64,000 nt of DNA from Alphaproteobacteria bacterium (GTDB taxonomy: Bacteria > Pseudomonadota > Alphaproteobacteria > TMED109): NCBI GenBank assembly GCA_022819905.1, contig JAJEGJ010000008.1, positions 1-64,000 of the forward strand, given 5' to 3'. The translations under genes were made by a program, and so were the position numbers. Shown here piece after piece: positions 1 through 8,302 of the stretch (its first letter is position 1; every line of letters begins with the position of its first letter). Under the pieces are notes generated by a model. It was not told the origin of the DNA and searched no databases. It saw only the letters and a program-made list of their open reading frames with translations.

Positions 1-54
1 GGCAAGAAGGGGCCGAATTTGCGCGCACGCTTCGGGCGCAGCAGCAACGACCAT
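1..54 (-). CDS. Possible 5' end of a truncated gene downstream of the RsmE-like gene
   Basis: An ATG at position 54 on the minus strand opens a frame that stays open to the window edge, starting MVVAAAPEACAQI. It begins only four bases after the stop of the RsmE-like gene, so it could be the next gene of the same operon. A weak GGAG lies about ten bases upstream. Only 18 residues are visible and I do not recognise the family. In many proteobacteria gshA follows rsmE, but nothing here identifies it. Confidence 0.2.
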   Translation of the reverse strand, partial: MVVAAAPEACAQIRPLLA

Positions 55-58
55 CCGA

Positions 59-571
59 TCACGTCTCCGAGAGGTGCTGCACGAGCGCCACCGCCGCGCA
101 GGCCGCCGCTTCAGGCGAAAACAGCCGCGGACCCAGCGTGACATGACGCGGTGCGAGGCCCGACGCGCTGAGCACCTGCCTGTCCGAGGCGGGAAACCCG
201 GACCTCGGTCCGACCACGAGGGCAGTCCTGCCGGCGGGCAGATCACGGCAGGCTTCCACTAGGAGCGGTCCCTCCCGCGACTCGTCCAGGACGATCAGGA
301 TCCGGTCCGCCCGGCGCACCTGCCCGAGTGCCGCCGCCAGCGAGGTCCAGGGCACGATATCCGGCGCCGACGAGCGGGCGCTTCGCTGCACCGCGTCCAG
401 GACGGCTTCGCTGGTTGCCCCGAGATCGAGATCCGGGATGTCGCCATTGCCCGGAGCGATACAGACGATCCGCTCCACGCCCCACTCGCTGACATACCGG
501 AGCGCCGGAATCGACTCGGCCGTGGGCGTGCACAGCAGCCAGCACCCGCCCGTCTCGTGCCGCTTCGTCAT
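59..571 (-). CDS. Short RsmE-like SPOUT methyltransferase-domain protein without PUA domain
   Basis: The 170-residue product aligns with the C-terminal SPOUT (trefoil-knot) half of RsmE, the 16S rRNA m3U1498 methyltransferase. Residues 24-40 (ALRYVSEWGVERIVCI) match the RsmE 'KxxELGVdrI' segment, residue 115 onward carries ALVVGPRSGF where RsmE has GPEGGF, and residues 146-160 carry LGPRLFSPEAAACAA where RsmE has LGxRILRxETA. The N-terminal PUA-like RNA-binding domain (about 70 residues) is missing. The start is well placed: ATG at 571 sits about eight bases after GGAGGGAAGAGG. Normal RsmE is about 240 residues. Both SAM-binding motifs are altered, so methyltransferase activity is doubtful. 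It is divergent from ubiA. It may be a diverged paralogue or a decaying rsmE. Confidence 0.6.
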   Translation of the reverse strand: MTKRHETGGCWLLCTPTAESIPALRYVSEWGVERIVCIAPGNGDIPDLDLGATSEAVLDAVQRSARSSAPDIVPWTSLAAALGQVRRADRILIVLDESREGPLLVEACRDLPAGRTALVVGPRSGFPASDRQVLSASGLAPRHVTLGPRLFSPEAAACAAVALVQHLSET

Positions 572-683
572 CCTCTTCCCTCCGGTTTCCCGACCCGGTG
601 CAGGCGCGTCTGCCCGCAGCGCAAAGGATGGCCTCCCGGCCAACGGCTTGCACGGTGACCCCCGGCACCCTACGCATGCAGCC

Positions 684-1586
684 ATGGCTCCCGCGATCAG
701 CCGCCCCGTCTCACTGCTCGCCGATCTCGTGGCACTCGGGCGATACGACCGCCCCATCGGGATCTGGCTGCTGGCCTGGCCGTGTGCATGGGGAGTTGCC
801 CTGGCGCAGCCAGCGCCGGCCGACCTCGCCGTTCTCTGCGTCATCCTGCTTGCGGGCTCCGCGCTCGCCCGGGCTGGCGGCTGTGCCTGGAACGATCTCG
901 TCGACCGGGATCTGGACGCTTCGGTCGAGCGCACGCGCAACCGACCGCTGGCTGCAGGCCGGGTCGGGCCCCGCACAGCGCTCGCCTTCATCGCGGTCCA
1001 CCTGGCATTGGCGGCGTCGCTCCTGATGCTGCTGCCGGCGACGGCGGTGTGGCTGGTGCCCGCGTCACTGCCGCTGGTGCTGCTGTATCCGCTGGCGAAG
1101 CGGTTCACCTGGTGGCCACAGGTCTGGCTGGGGTTCACGTTCAACTGGGGCGCCCTGGTCGGCTGGTCGGCCGCCACCGGCGGCTGGCCGGCGGCTGCAG
1201 CCCTGCTGCTGTACGCCGGCTGCATCGTCTGGACCGTTGGCTATGACACGCTGTACGCCTATCAGGACCGGACCGGCGACTTGGCGGCGGGTATCCGTTC
1301 GGCTGCCGTTCGGCTCGGCCGCCGCGGCCGCGGGTTCGTGGCGATGGCCTACGCCGTTGCAGTGGCCGTGTTCGCGGGTGCCCTCGCGACTGCCGGGGCC
1401 GGCGCGCCAGCCTGGCTGGGGCTCGCAGGCTTTGGCATCGTGTCGGCCTGGTACACCGCCACTGTGGATCTGGAGGATCCCGATTCCTGTGGGAGCGCGT
1501 TCCGCGGAGCTCACCGTGCTGCGCTGGTGTGGTTTGTGGGCCTTGCGGCGGACCTGATGCTCGCCGGCAGCGAGATCGTCAGCTAA
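684..1586 (+). CDS. ubiA: 4-hydroxybenzoate polyprenyltransferase UbiA
   Basis: UbiA prenylates 4-hydroxybenzoate at the inner membrane in ubiquinone synthesis. The 300-residue product is strongly hydrophobic with about eight or nine membrane segments. The first Mg-diphosphate motif NDLVDRDLD lies at residues 70-78, followed by RTRNRPLAAG, and the second (DTLYAYQDRTGD) is near residue 190, both classical for UbiA. Length matches the family (about 290-320). I chose ATG 684 because the protein then begins right before the conserved RYDRPIGIWLL helix; the open frame extends upstream to 438 but that part looks like antisense of the RsmE-like gene. The 3' end overlaps the convergent radical SAM gene by eight bases. 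Confidence 0.93.
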   Translation: MAPAISRPVSLLADLVALGRYDRPIGIWLLAWPCAWGVALAQPAPADLAVLCVILLAGSALARAGGCAWNDLVDRDLDASVERTRNRPLAAGRVGPRTALAFIAVHLALAASLLMLLPATAVWLVPASLPLVLLYPLAKRFTWWPQVWLGFTFNWGALVGWSAATGGWPAAAALLLYAGCIVWTVGYDTLYAYQDRTGDLAAGIRSAAVRLGRRGRGFVAMAYAVAVAVFAGALATAGAGAPAWLGLAGFGIVSAWYTATVDLEDPDSCGSAFRGAHRAALVWFVGLAADLMLAGSEIVS

Positions 1587-2688
1587 GGGCCAGCTCTCCC
1601 TGCGCCGGCGCTCGGCGGAACTGCGTCGTGTCAAGGTCCGGCATCCGATCGTCCAGGCCGTGACGCCGCAGCGCCGCGCCAAACCGGGCCCGGATCAGCT
1701 CCGCGTAGGGGCCGGTACCGCGCTGTCGGACCCCGAATTCCGACTGATACAAGGCTCCTCCGCGGGTCTCGCGCACCAACGCGAGTACCCGCTTCGCCGC
1801 GCCGGGGACGTGCGCGTGCAGCCACTCCTCGAACAGTTCCGCAACCTCGCGAGGCAGCCGGAGCAGCACGTAGCGCGCCGAATCGGCGCCGGCGTCAGCC
1901 GCCGCAGCGACCAGGCGCTCGATCTCCATGTCGGTGAGGCCGGGAATGACCGGTGCGTTCATGACCACCACGGGAATGCCGGCTTCGTGCAACTGCGCGA
2001 CGGCTTCGAGCCGACGCGCCGGCGTGCTGGCCCTCGGCTCCATGCGGTTGGCCAGTCGATGGTCAAGGGTCGTGATTGACACCAGCACGCGCACGAGCTT
2101 CAAGGCCGCGAGTTCCTGCAGCAGCTCCAGATCTCGGAGCACGCGCGCCGACTTGGTAACAATGCTGACCGGGTGTCGATGGTCGCGCAGGCATTCGAGA
2201 ATGCGCCGCGTGAGCCGAAGCCTCTGCTCCGCCGGCTGGTACGGATCGGTGTTGGCTCCAAGCGCAATCGTGGCCGGCGTGTAGCCACGCTTCGCGAACG
2301 TCTCGCGCAGCCGCTCCGGCGTTGCTTCCTTGGCGAAGATGCGAGTTTCAAAGTCGATACCGGGGGACAAGCCGAGGTAGGCGTGCGTCGGGCGCGCGTA
2401 GCAGTAGATGCAGCCGTGCTCGCAGCCCTGGTAGGGGTTCACCGAGCGGTCGAAGCCGATATCCGGCGACTGGTTCCAGGTCAATCCTTCTCGGGTTTCG
2501 CTGGGTGAGATGGTCGTCGCGACCGTTGCCGATGGCGGGCACTCCGCGAGGGCTATCTCGTCGACCTCGCGGACGTAAGCCTCAAACCGCCCGGTGCGGT
2601 TGCTGACTGCCCCGCGACCGCGCCGCCTTCCCGGGAGATCGCTCGGGGGCGCGAACCGTATGCCTGCGCCGGGTCCATGTTTGGCCAT
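1579..2688 (-). CDS. PA0069-type radical SAM protein
   Basis: This 369-residue protein belongs to the PA0069/Rv2578c group of radical SAM enzymes, related to spore photoproduct lyase-like proteins and of unknown substrate. The cluster-binding CX3CX2C motif is NPYQGCEHGCIYCYARP (cysteines near 89, 93 and 96). It is followed by the family's typical GANTDPYQPAE and SIVTKSARVLRDLELL segments (strands of the radical SAM barrel). ATG 2688 is preferred over GTG 2691. It is convergent with ubiA (8-bp overlap) and stands alone on the minus strand. It is not one of the arsenosugar radical SAM enzymes (ArsS), even though an arsenosugar-type glycosyltransferase lies just upstream in the other direction. 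Confidence 0.85.
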   Translation of the reverse strand: MAKHGPGAGIRFAPPSDLPGRRRGRGAVSNRTGRFEAYVREVDEIALAECPPSATVATTISPSETREGLTWNQSPDIGFDRSVNPYQGCEHGCIYCYARPTHAYLGLSPGIDFETRIFAKEATPERLRETFAKRGYTPATIALGANTDPYQPAEQRLRLTRRILECLRDHRHPVSIVTKSARVLRDLELLQELAALKLVRVLVSITTLDHRLANRMEPRASTPARRLEAVAQLHEAGIPVVVMNAPVIPGLTDMEIERLVAAAADAGADSARYVLLRLPREVAELFEEWLHAHVPGAAKRVLALVRETRGGALYQSEFGVRQRGTGPYAELIRARFGAALRRHGLDDRMPDLDTTQFRRAPAQGELALS

Positions 2689-2691
2689 CAC

Positions 2692-3001
2692 TGCATAGTA
2701 GCAGAAGTCAGACCCACTGGAAGATCATAAACGGAACATATCTGGTTCATGCGAGCCTGACCATGCCATCCGGGGTTCCCCTGCCCGACCCGGGGCGCGC
2801 GATTGCAGATCGCCCGGGTCCGGCGCTATACGAGGATCAGCGGCGCGTTCCCGCAGGGCTCGGAGGCGGCGCGGCCGTGCGTCATGGCCGGTTCCGTCGG
2901 GCCGTCGATCCCGGCCCGCGGGGGCGTCTCTTGGGGGGCGGTGCCGGTGTTGGCGGCCCCTCGCTGCGCGAGGGGCCGATTCCGACTGAGAGGACTACGC
3001 C
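2692..3001. other. Divergent intergenic region with GC-rich leader
   Basis: This gap of about 310 bases separates the divergent radical SAM and glycosyltransferase genes. The first 70 bases are AT-richer and probably hold promoters. Positions 2770-3000 are very GC-rich with several inverted repeats, the clearest being the hairpin at 2955-2977. I see no convincing protein and could not match it to a known riboswitch. Confidence 0.4.
2955..2977 (+). promoter_or_regulatory. Perfect hairpin just upstream of the glycosyltransferase gene
   Basis: GGCCCCTCG-CTGCG-CGAGGGGCC forms a perfect 9-bp stem with a 5-base loop, ending 24 bases before the GTG start at 3002. There is no T-run after it, so a simple intrinsic terminator is unlikely. 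It could act as a 5'-leader structure or attenuator. The structure is certain from sequence; the function is inference. Confidence 0.45.
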
Positions 3002-3748
3002 GTGCCGGTCATTCGCCACCCGCCAGGAGAGCCGATCGACGATCTTTCCGTTGTGATTCCCACGCTCGAATCTTCGGAGAGTCTGGCACCACTGCTTCGT
3101 TGCCTGGCCGGAGTAGCATCCGAAATCTGCGTGGTGGACGGACACTCGCATGATCAGGCCGCCACGGCTGCATGCGCACAGGCCCACGGAGCACGGTTCG
3201 CCACCGCGTCCCGAGGCCGTGGGACCCAGATCCGCGCGGGCTGCAACCTGACGTCGCGGGCGTGGATCCTCGTCCTGCACGCGGATTCATTGCTTCCCCC
3301 GGAATGGGCGGACGAGGCCCGGGCTTTCATCACAGCCCCGCGACACCGCCGCCACGCCGCCTGCTTTCGGCTGGCGTTCGACGAGGATTCGTGGCCGGCC
3401 CGGCGAACTGCGGCTCTGGCCAACATCCGGACCCGGCTGTTCGCGCTCCCGTACGGCGACCAGGGTCTCCTGATTCCGCGCCCGCTGCTCGACGAAATCG
3501 GCGGTTATCCCGACCTGCCGATCATGGAGGATGTAGACATCGTGCGTCGGATCGGCCGGCGCCGGCTCCACCTCCTGCAAGCGGCGATCCGCACGTCCGG
3601 CGCGCGGTACCGGCGCGACGGATGGCTCCGGCGGAGCCTGCGGAACCTCTTCTGCCTGGCGCTCTGGCTCGGCGGTACATCGCCCGAACGTATTCGCAGA
3701 TTCTATGAGAATGCCGACCGTGAAACTGCGGCGCGCCGGTGGCAGTGA
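3002..3748 (+). CDS. TIGR04283-family glycosyltransferase (rSAM/selenodomain-associated transferase 2)
   Basis: This is a 248-residue family-2 glycosyltransferase. It has the GT-A start DLSVVIPTLES, the nucleotide-binding VVDGHSHD segment (near residue 44), the metal-binding VLHADSLLP (DxD-equivalent, near 90), and the acceptor-region YGDQGLLIPRPLLDEIGGYPDLPIMEDVDIVRR pattern. This combination is characteristic of the TIGR04283 group, annotated as arsenosugar biosynthesis or selenodomain-associated transferases. The start is GTG after a GAGAGGAC ribosome-binding site. It pairs functionally with the TIGR04282 transferase at 6166-6879 but the two are 2.4 kb apart, and no ArsM/ArsS gene is visible, so the sugar acceptor is unknown. 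Confidence 0.8.
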   Translation: MPVIRHPPGEPIDDLSVVIPTLESSESLAPLLRCLAGVASEICVVDGHSHDQAATAACAQAHGARFATASRGRGTQIRAGCNLTSRAWILVLHADSLLPPEWADEARAFITAPRHRRHAACFRLAFDEDSWPARRTAALANIRTRLFALPYGDQGLLIPRPLLDEIGGYPDLPIMEDVDIVRRIGRRRLHLLQAAIRTSGARYRRDGWLRRSLRNLFCLALWLGGTSPERIRRFYENADRETAARRWQ

Positions 3749-3811
3749 TACCCGTCGTTGCTATCGTTGCACGACCTCATGGCGGTCAGATCACACGAAG
3801 GGAGACCTTCC

Positions 3812-4246
3812 ATGCTTAAGCGAATCAGCGGAATCTTTCTTCTTGCGTTGGCGGTCGTGCTGGCCGTCCACACCGTTGTCGAACCGCTCTATCACAGTTC
3901 CAGCGAGGCACAGCCCTACAGTCCGCTCTGGAATGTCCTCAACCCCCTCATGGTGCTGGGACTCGCGCTGGGTCTCGTCTACTCCTACGACCGAAAACGG
4001 CAGGTGGACCTGGAATCCGACAGCGGGCCGGTGACACGTGAGTTCCTGGTGGCCAACATCCAGTTCTTCGGGTTCCTGTTCGTCAGCGTCCTGATGCTCT
4101 GGAACTGGTTCGACCTCCTCTCGCCGGCATTTGCTGCAATCGGAGCGGACACCACTTCTCTGGTCTGGATCGTGATCGACGCGACATTGCCGCTGCTGTC
4201 GGGATCGATGGCGATGTTTCTCCTGCGGAGCAAAACGACCGGGTAG
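3812..4246 (+). CDS. Small integral membrane protein, unknown function
   Basis: This is a 144-residue protein with an N-terminal hydrophobic segment (LLALAVVLAVHTVV), a second at about residues 35-55 (LNPLMVLGLALGLVYSYD) and two more between 75 and 140, giving about four membrane spans with a short charged loop DRKRQVDLESD. A good ribosome-binding site (AAGGGAG) precedes ATG 3812, which is why I prefer it over an upstream in-frame codon at 3758. It follows the glycosyltransferase by 63 bases and may be cotranscribed. I do not recognise the family. Confidence 0.7.
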   Translation: MLKRISGIFLLALAVVLAVHTVVEPLYHSSSEAQPYSPLWNVLNPLMVLGLALGLVYSYDRKRQVDLESDSGPVTREFLVANIQFFGFLFVSVLMLWNWFDLLSPAFAAIGADTTSLVWIVIDATLPLLSGSMAMFLLRSKTTG

Positions 4247-4696
4247 CTTCGCCGTCGTCGTGACGAGCGGCCGGTCCCGGCCCGGAATCCGCGACTGCCG
4301 GGCGCCAGCAGCCCGGTCCGATGAGCCCGCCGGAGCGCTGGTTCGTGCAGCGCACCCGCGCGTAGCGGAAGCCGCACCGGGTGTCAGGATTGCAGGGATC
4401 AGCCTCCTGTTCCCTAGCGCCGGGCGTGGTTGCCGAACGCATGCGCCGTAGCGGCGGCTTGCCGCTCAGCCTCGACGCTGAGCGGCCGGTTCCGGTTATC
4501 GACAACCTGGGGCCAGCCCGGGGGGCTCCGCGTGGGCCACGGCCATGGTCCCGACCGTGAGCAGGATCGGACGCAACGACCTCCTGACCTTCAAGAAGTC
4601 CTGGCTTTCGGCTCCTTGACCGTGCCTTCGGGCCTCATCGGTTCCGCCCCGGACTCAGGGGTGCGCCGGGATCTGGGCATTGCGCTCTGCCGCGGC
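4247..4696. other. Convergent intergenic region, no gene seen
   Basis: These 450 bases lie between the convergent membrane protein and amidohydrolase genes. Open frames here are proline/arginine-rich shadows with no recognisable domain. Several GC-rich inverted repeats occur (for example around 4451-4485) but none has a clear T-tract terminator. Confidence 0.35.
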
Positions 4697-5830
4697 TTAC
4701 GAGGATGACGCACAGATCTCCGGCGCCACGTAGTCAAGGCCCATGAGCCGGAAATAGTTCTCCCCGAGCGCAATGTTCCGGAAGGCGGCATCGTCGAGAT
4801 CGGCAAGAATACGGCTGGTCACGTCCAATTCCGTCCGGTAGATGTCGAAGTTCTTGTTGGCGGATGCAACGAAATCCGTGCCGGGCAGGATGCGATCCGA
4901 ATAGGCGTTGAGAAACGGGATGTACCGCTCACGGAGCCCCGGGTCCGAGAACACGTTGTCGTCGATCACGCGCCAGGAGATGTCCACCATCAGGTTGGGA
5001 TAGCGGTCCAGCAGCGATTCGAGAATCCCGATGTGCGTGTCCGGATCAATTGCGACAAGCTCACGCGACAGTCCGAGATGCATCCAGATGATCTTGTTGT
5101 GGGGGTACAGCCGCAGCACCTCCTCGATCCAAGGCAGGTACTGGGTCGGATCGGCGTCATTGCCAAGATCCGAGTGAATCGCGAGGGGCATGCCGCGGAA
5201 CCGCAGTAGCGCCATGAACGGAGCCCAGCGCGGGATGGTCGCCAGCGGGACCACCGCGTGAAAGTTCCCGAACAGCGCCTGCTTCACCAGGTTGACCTCG
5301 CCCATCCAGCTGAAGACGCCCGGAAACTCGTGATCGAGCAGGCGCATCCCGACCAGCACCGAATCGGGTTTCTCCAGATCGGGAAACGTCATGGACATGG
5401 TGAGGTGCACGGCATCCGACCCGTTCAAGACGAAGTTCATGGCGTTCATGAAGTCGTTCTTCATCGTCGGGCTTACCAACGTGCCGACGCAGTCGAGGTA
5501 GTACGTACAGTCCGAATTCACCGGCAGCATCTGACCGATTCCGTACACATTGGCAAACAGGACGCCGGTGTTCTCGAGGTACTGCACCACCTCGTCGAAC
5601 GGGAGGGCCGGACCGCCAAACGGGCGAAAGTGCAGGTGGCTGTCAACGACCGCCGTGTACGGCTGCTTGGCACGGTCGTAGCAGGCAGCATCCTCACCCT
5701 GAAACGCATCGAGTGTCAGCATCGCTGTCGCGGGTTGCGACCCGCCCAGCATGGGCGGCTGCGCGGCACAACCCGCGAGACCGGCCAGACTGGCCGCGAG
5801 CAGGGTGGCATGCAGCGTGTTCCTGTGCAT
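4697..5830 (-). CDS. Amidohydrolase-family lipoprotein
   Basis: This 377-residue exported metal-dependent hydrolase of the amidohydrolase_2 type (PF04909-like TIM barrel) starts with a lipoprotein signal (LLAASLAGLAGC, lipobox cysteine about residue 22). The metal-binding HxH-type motif is AVVDSHLHFRPF (near residue 65). Later features are AIHSDLGND (histidine near 220), IIWMHLGLS (near 248), and ILPGTDFVAS with a catalytic-type aspartate (near 315). The C-terminus NIALGENYFRLMGL is the usual amidohydrolase_2 ending. The enzyme is probably anchored in the outer membrane and faces the periplasm. The substrate is unknown. Confidence 0.8.
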   Translation of the reverse strand: MHRNTLHATLLAASLAGLAGCAAQPPMLGGSQPATAMLTLDAFQGEDAACYDRAKQPYTAVVDSHLHFRPFGGPALPFDEVVQYLENTGVLFANVYGIGQMLPVNSDCTYYLDCVGTLVSPTMKNDFMNAMNFVLNGSDAVHLTMSMTFPDLEKPDSVLVGMRLLDHEFPGVFSWMGEVNLVKQALFGNFHAVVPLATIPRWAPFMALLRFRGMPLAIHSDLGNDADPTQYLPWIEEVLRLYPHNKIIWMHLGLSRELVAIDPDTHIGILESLLDRYPNLMVDISWRVIDDNVFSDPGLRERYIPFLNAYSDRILPGTDFVASANKNFDIYRTELDVTSRILADLDDAAFRNIALGENYFRLMGLDYVAPEICASSS

Positions 5831-6165
5831 CGATCTTCTTTCCCTGAAACTGCAGGCGGTGCCTGTCCACGTGACGACGCTCCCACGCCGTCGGCATCGA
5901 AGCTAGCGCTTCCGGGCCAAAAGTCAGCCAGAATCTTCAGGGCATGCACGGGAGCCCGGGCAAACGCCTGTCACGCGGGGCCAAAGCGCGCCGCCGCCTG
6001 CCATAAGCCAGGACCGGGGAAGCCGCGGGGCCCTGCGCGTGAAGTCGCGCGGCGGTCCGCGGATGCCGTTTCGGCGCCGCGCCATGATGGGACAACCGTT
6101 GCGCCGGTAGAGTCCGGCGGACGCGAATTGTCCGCAACGCGTTGCCGTCGCGTCCGGATGTGCCG
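5831..6165. other. Divergent intergenic region, no gene seen
   Basis: About 335 bases between the divergent amidohydrolase and TIGR04282 genes. No convincing coding sequence, RNA or repeat was found; promoters for both genes should be here but I could not place them confidently. Confidence 0.3.
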
Positions 6166-6879
6166 ATGACCACCCGCTTGAGACCGATGCACCAACGAGG
6201 CAGGCGGCACCTGCGGCCGCACCGGAGCAGGTCGCCGCACTCCGTCCCGAAAGCCCGCTCCGCCCTACGGCCAACGGTCCTGGTGTTCGCCCGCCAGCCG
6301 GTGATCGGCACCGTAAAGACGCGGCTCGCGGCCGATATCGGCAGGGTGGAAGCCCTGCGCTTCTACCGCGCGACGCTCGCCGTGCTGCTTCGTCGCCTTG
6401 CGGCCGACCGCACCTGGCGGACGATCCTGGCAGTTACGCCGGATCGTGCGTGCCGCGCCATGGCGCGAACCTTTCGCGTCCCGGTCGTGCCGCAGGGTAC
6501 CGGCAATCTGGGCCTGCGGATGCGCCGGGTGGCCGGCAGTCAGCCGGGACCGGCCCTGATCGTCGGCAGCGACGTCCCGGACCTGCAGGCCAGTCACCTC
6601 CGGCCGGCGCTGGCAGCCCTGCGCCGGCACGACTTCGTCTTCGGCCCGGCCGCGGACGGCGGGTACTGGCTGGCGGGCTTCCGAAACCGCCGACCCGCCG
6701 GCACCGTCATGCTGAACGTCCGCTGGTCGACGTCCGCCGCCCTCGCGGACACTGTCCGTTCCGCCGGGCCGCGCGCGCGGGTTCATGTGCTAGCGGACGT
6801 CCTGGACGACGTCGACGACGGCGGCGCATACGCACGCCACCAGGCGCCCCGTTCGTGCCGCGGCCGGCGCGGAGACTGA
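6166..6879 (+). CDS. TIGR04282-family glycosyltransferase (rSAM/selenodomain-associated transferase 1, DUF2064)
   Basis: The product is a GT-A fold nucleotidyl/glycosyl transferase of the DUF2064 group. The diagnostic N-terminal motif VLVFARQPVIGTVKTRLAAD (about residues 44-63) is the family signature. The LIVGSDVPDLQ segment and FGPAADGGYWLAGF (about 155-170) carry the metal and substrate residues. The true start is uncertain: ATG 6166 leaves a basic 40-residue N-terminal extension not typical of the family. It and the TIGR04283 enzyme at 3002 are usually neighbours in arsenosugar-type loci; here they are separated by two genes. Confidence 0.78.
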   Translation: MTTRLRPMHQRGRRHLRPHRSRSPHSVPKARSALRPTVLVFARQPVIGTVKTRLAADIGRVEALRFYRATLAVLLRRLAADRTWRTILAVTPDRACRAMARTFRVPVVPQGTGNLGLRMRRVAGSQPGPALIVGSDVPDLQASHLRPALAALRRHDFVFGPAADGGYWLAGFRNRRPAGTVMLNVRWSTSAALADTVRSAGPRARVHVLADVLDDVDDGGAYARHQAPRSCRGRRGD

Positions 6880-6990
6880 GCGAGCACCGCAGCCTGACTT
6901 CGTTCCGGTCCCGGTTGCCGACCCCCGCGAACACCGGCCGCCGTCCAGCCCATATACTGTGTGAGGATCAATTCCCCGCGGAGTCCGACC

Positions 6991-7794
6991 ATGGCTGCAA
7001 CAGCGGAACGGGTGCGCCCCGCTCCGATGCTCCTGAGGCGCGACGACGACGGCGTGTGCGTGCTCACGCTGAACCGTCCCGAAGCCCGGAACGCCCTGTC
7101 CAACGACCTGATGTTCCGTCTGCAGGCGGACCTCGATGCCACCGCGCAGGATGAAAGCGTCAAGGTGCTCGTCATTGAAGGAGTCGGACCCGCGTTCTGT
7201 GCCGGTCACGACCTGCGCGAGATCCGGGCCAACCCGGGCCGGGAAGCCTACGAGGAGCTGTTCGCGACATGCGCCCGCCTGATGCTGTCCGTCACGCGCC
7301 ATCCGCGCCCGGTCATCGCCAAGGTCGCGGGCATCGCGACTGCCGCGGGGTGTCAACTGGTGGCGTCCTGCGACCTCGTGGTCGCCTCGCGGGAAGCCCG
7401 CTTTGCGACCCCCGGGGTCAACATCGGCCTCTTCTGCTCGACGCCCATGGTGGCGCTGTCGCGCTCGGTCGGCCGGAAGCAGGCCATGGAGATGCTGCTC
7501 ACCGGCGAGATGATCAGCGCCGAGACGGCGCGCACCTTCGGTCTGGTCAATCGCGTGGTCGAACCGGAAAACCTCGACGCGACGGCGATGGATCTCGCCC
7601 GCAAGATTGCCGCGAAGTCCCCGCTGACCCTTAGAATTGGCAAGGAGGCGTTCTACCGGCAGGCCGAGCTGCCCATCGACGAGGCCTACGCCTACGCCAG
7701 TGAAGTCATGACGCAAAACATGCTGGCCCGGGATGCCGAAGAAGGGATCGATGCGTTCCTGTCCAAGCGCACCCCGGTCTGGACAGGGAGCTGA
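6991..7794 (+). CDS. Enoyl-CoA hydratase/isomerase family protein
   Basis: The 267-residue crotonase-fold protein has LNRPEARNALSNDL (residues about 28-41), the oxyanion-hole segment FCAGHDLREI (about 72-81) and KVAGIATAAGCQLVASCDLVVAS (about 112-134). Crotonases that hydrate enoyl-CoA use two glutamates; the position after the oxyanion helix here reads GIATAAGCQL, so at least one of the classical glutamates is not obvious. The sequence resembles the ECHDC3 type, whose reaction is not firmly known. ATG 6991 is chosen because it follows the upstream GCGGAG. It is followed seven bases later by the CoA-binding gene, which suggests an operon. Confidence 0.85.
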   Translation: MAATAERVRPAPMLLRRDDDGVCVLTLNRPEARNALSNDLMFRLQADLDATAQDESVKVLVIEGVGPAFCAGHDLREIRANPGREAYEELFATCARLMLSVTRHPRPVIAKVAGIATAAGCQLVASCDLVVASREARFATPGVNIGLFCSTPMVALSRSVGRKQAMEMLLTGEMISAETARTFGLVNRVVEPENLDATAMDLARKIAAKSPLTLRIGKEAFYRQAELPIDEAYAYASEVMTQNMLARDAEEGIDAFLSKRTPVWTGS

Positions 7795-7801
7795 GGCCGC
7801 C

Positions 7802-8302
7802 TTGGAACCGATTCCCTACCCCGACTCCTACCTGCGCTCGATCCTCGAGCGGACGCGCGTCATCGCGATGGTCGGTGCCAGCACGAACATTCGCCGACCG
7901 AGCTACTTCGCCTTCAAGTACCTGCGCGAGCGCGGCTATCGCGTCATTCCGGTCAATCCACCGGCGGCAGGGACGGACCTCCTCGGTGAAACGGTGATGG
8001 CGGATCTGGAATCCATCGACGTGCCGGTCGACATGGTTGACGTCTTCCGCCGCTCCGAAGAGGCATTGGCGATCACCGAGTCCGCAATCCGTATCGGCGC
8101 CAAGACGGTCTGGATGCAGCTCGGGATCCGGAACGACGACGCTGCAGCGCGCGCCAAGGCCGCCGGGCTGGATGTCGTCATGAACCGCTGCCCCAAGATC
8201 GAATACGGCCGGCTGTACGGGGAGCTCGGCTGGGGCGGCATCAACTCCGGGCTGTTTTCCAACCGACGGCGGCCGCTGCGATCCCGGACGAAACTGACAT
8301 GA
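7802..8302 (+). CDS. CoA-binding domain protein (YccU-like)
   Basis: This small protein of about 166 residues has a Rossmann-like CoA_binding domain. It has VIAMVGASTNIRRPSYFAFKYL near the N-terminus, the RVIPVNPP turn, DMVDVFRRSE, and TVWMQLGIRND, followed by MNRCPKIEYGRLYGELGW. These are the hallmarks of the YccU/Rv2567-like single-domain family related to succinyl-CoA ligase alpha. The start is probably TTG 7802, just after the enoyl-CoA hydratase stop. The stop overlaps the ATG of metY (ATGA), so translation is likely coupled. The cellular role of the family is unknown. Confidence 0.8.
   Translation: MEPIPYPDSYLRSILERTRVIAMVGASTNIRRPSYFAFKYLRERGYRVIPVNPPAAGTDLLGETVMADLESIDVPVDMVDVFRRSEEALAITESAIRIGAKTVWMQLGIRNDDAAARAKAAGLDVVMNRCPKIEYGRLYGELGWGGINSGLFSNRRRPLRSRTKLT

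Noticed and set aside
2770-3001. SAH or other known riboswitch
   Set aside because: Partial similarity (for example GGCTCGG) was seen but the conserved core and downstream gene type do not match.
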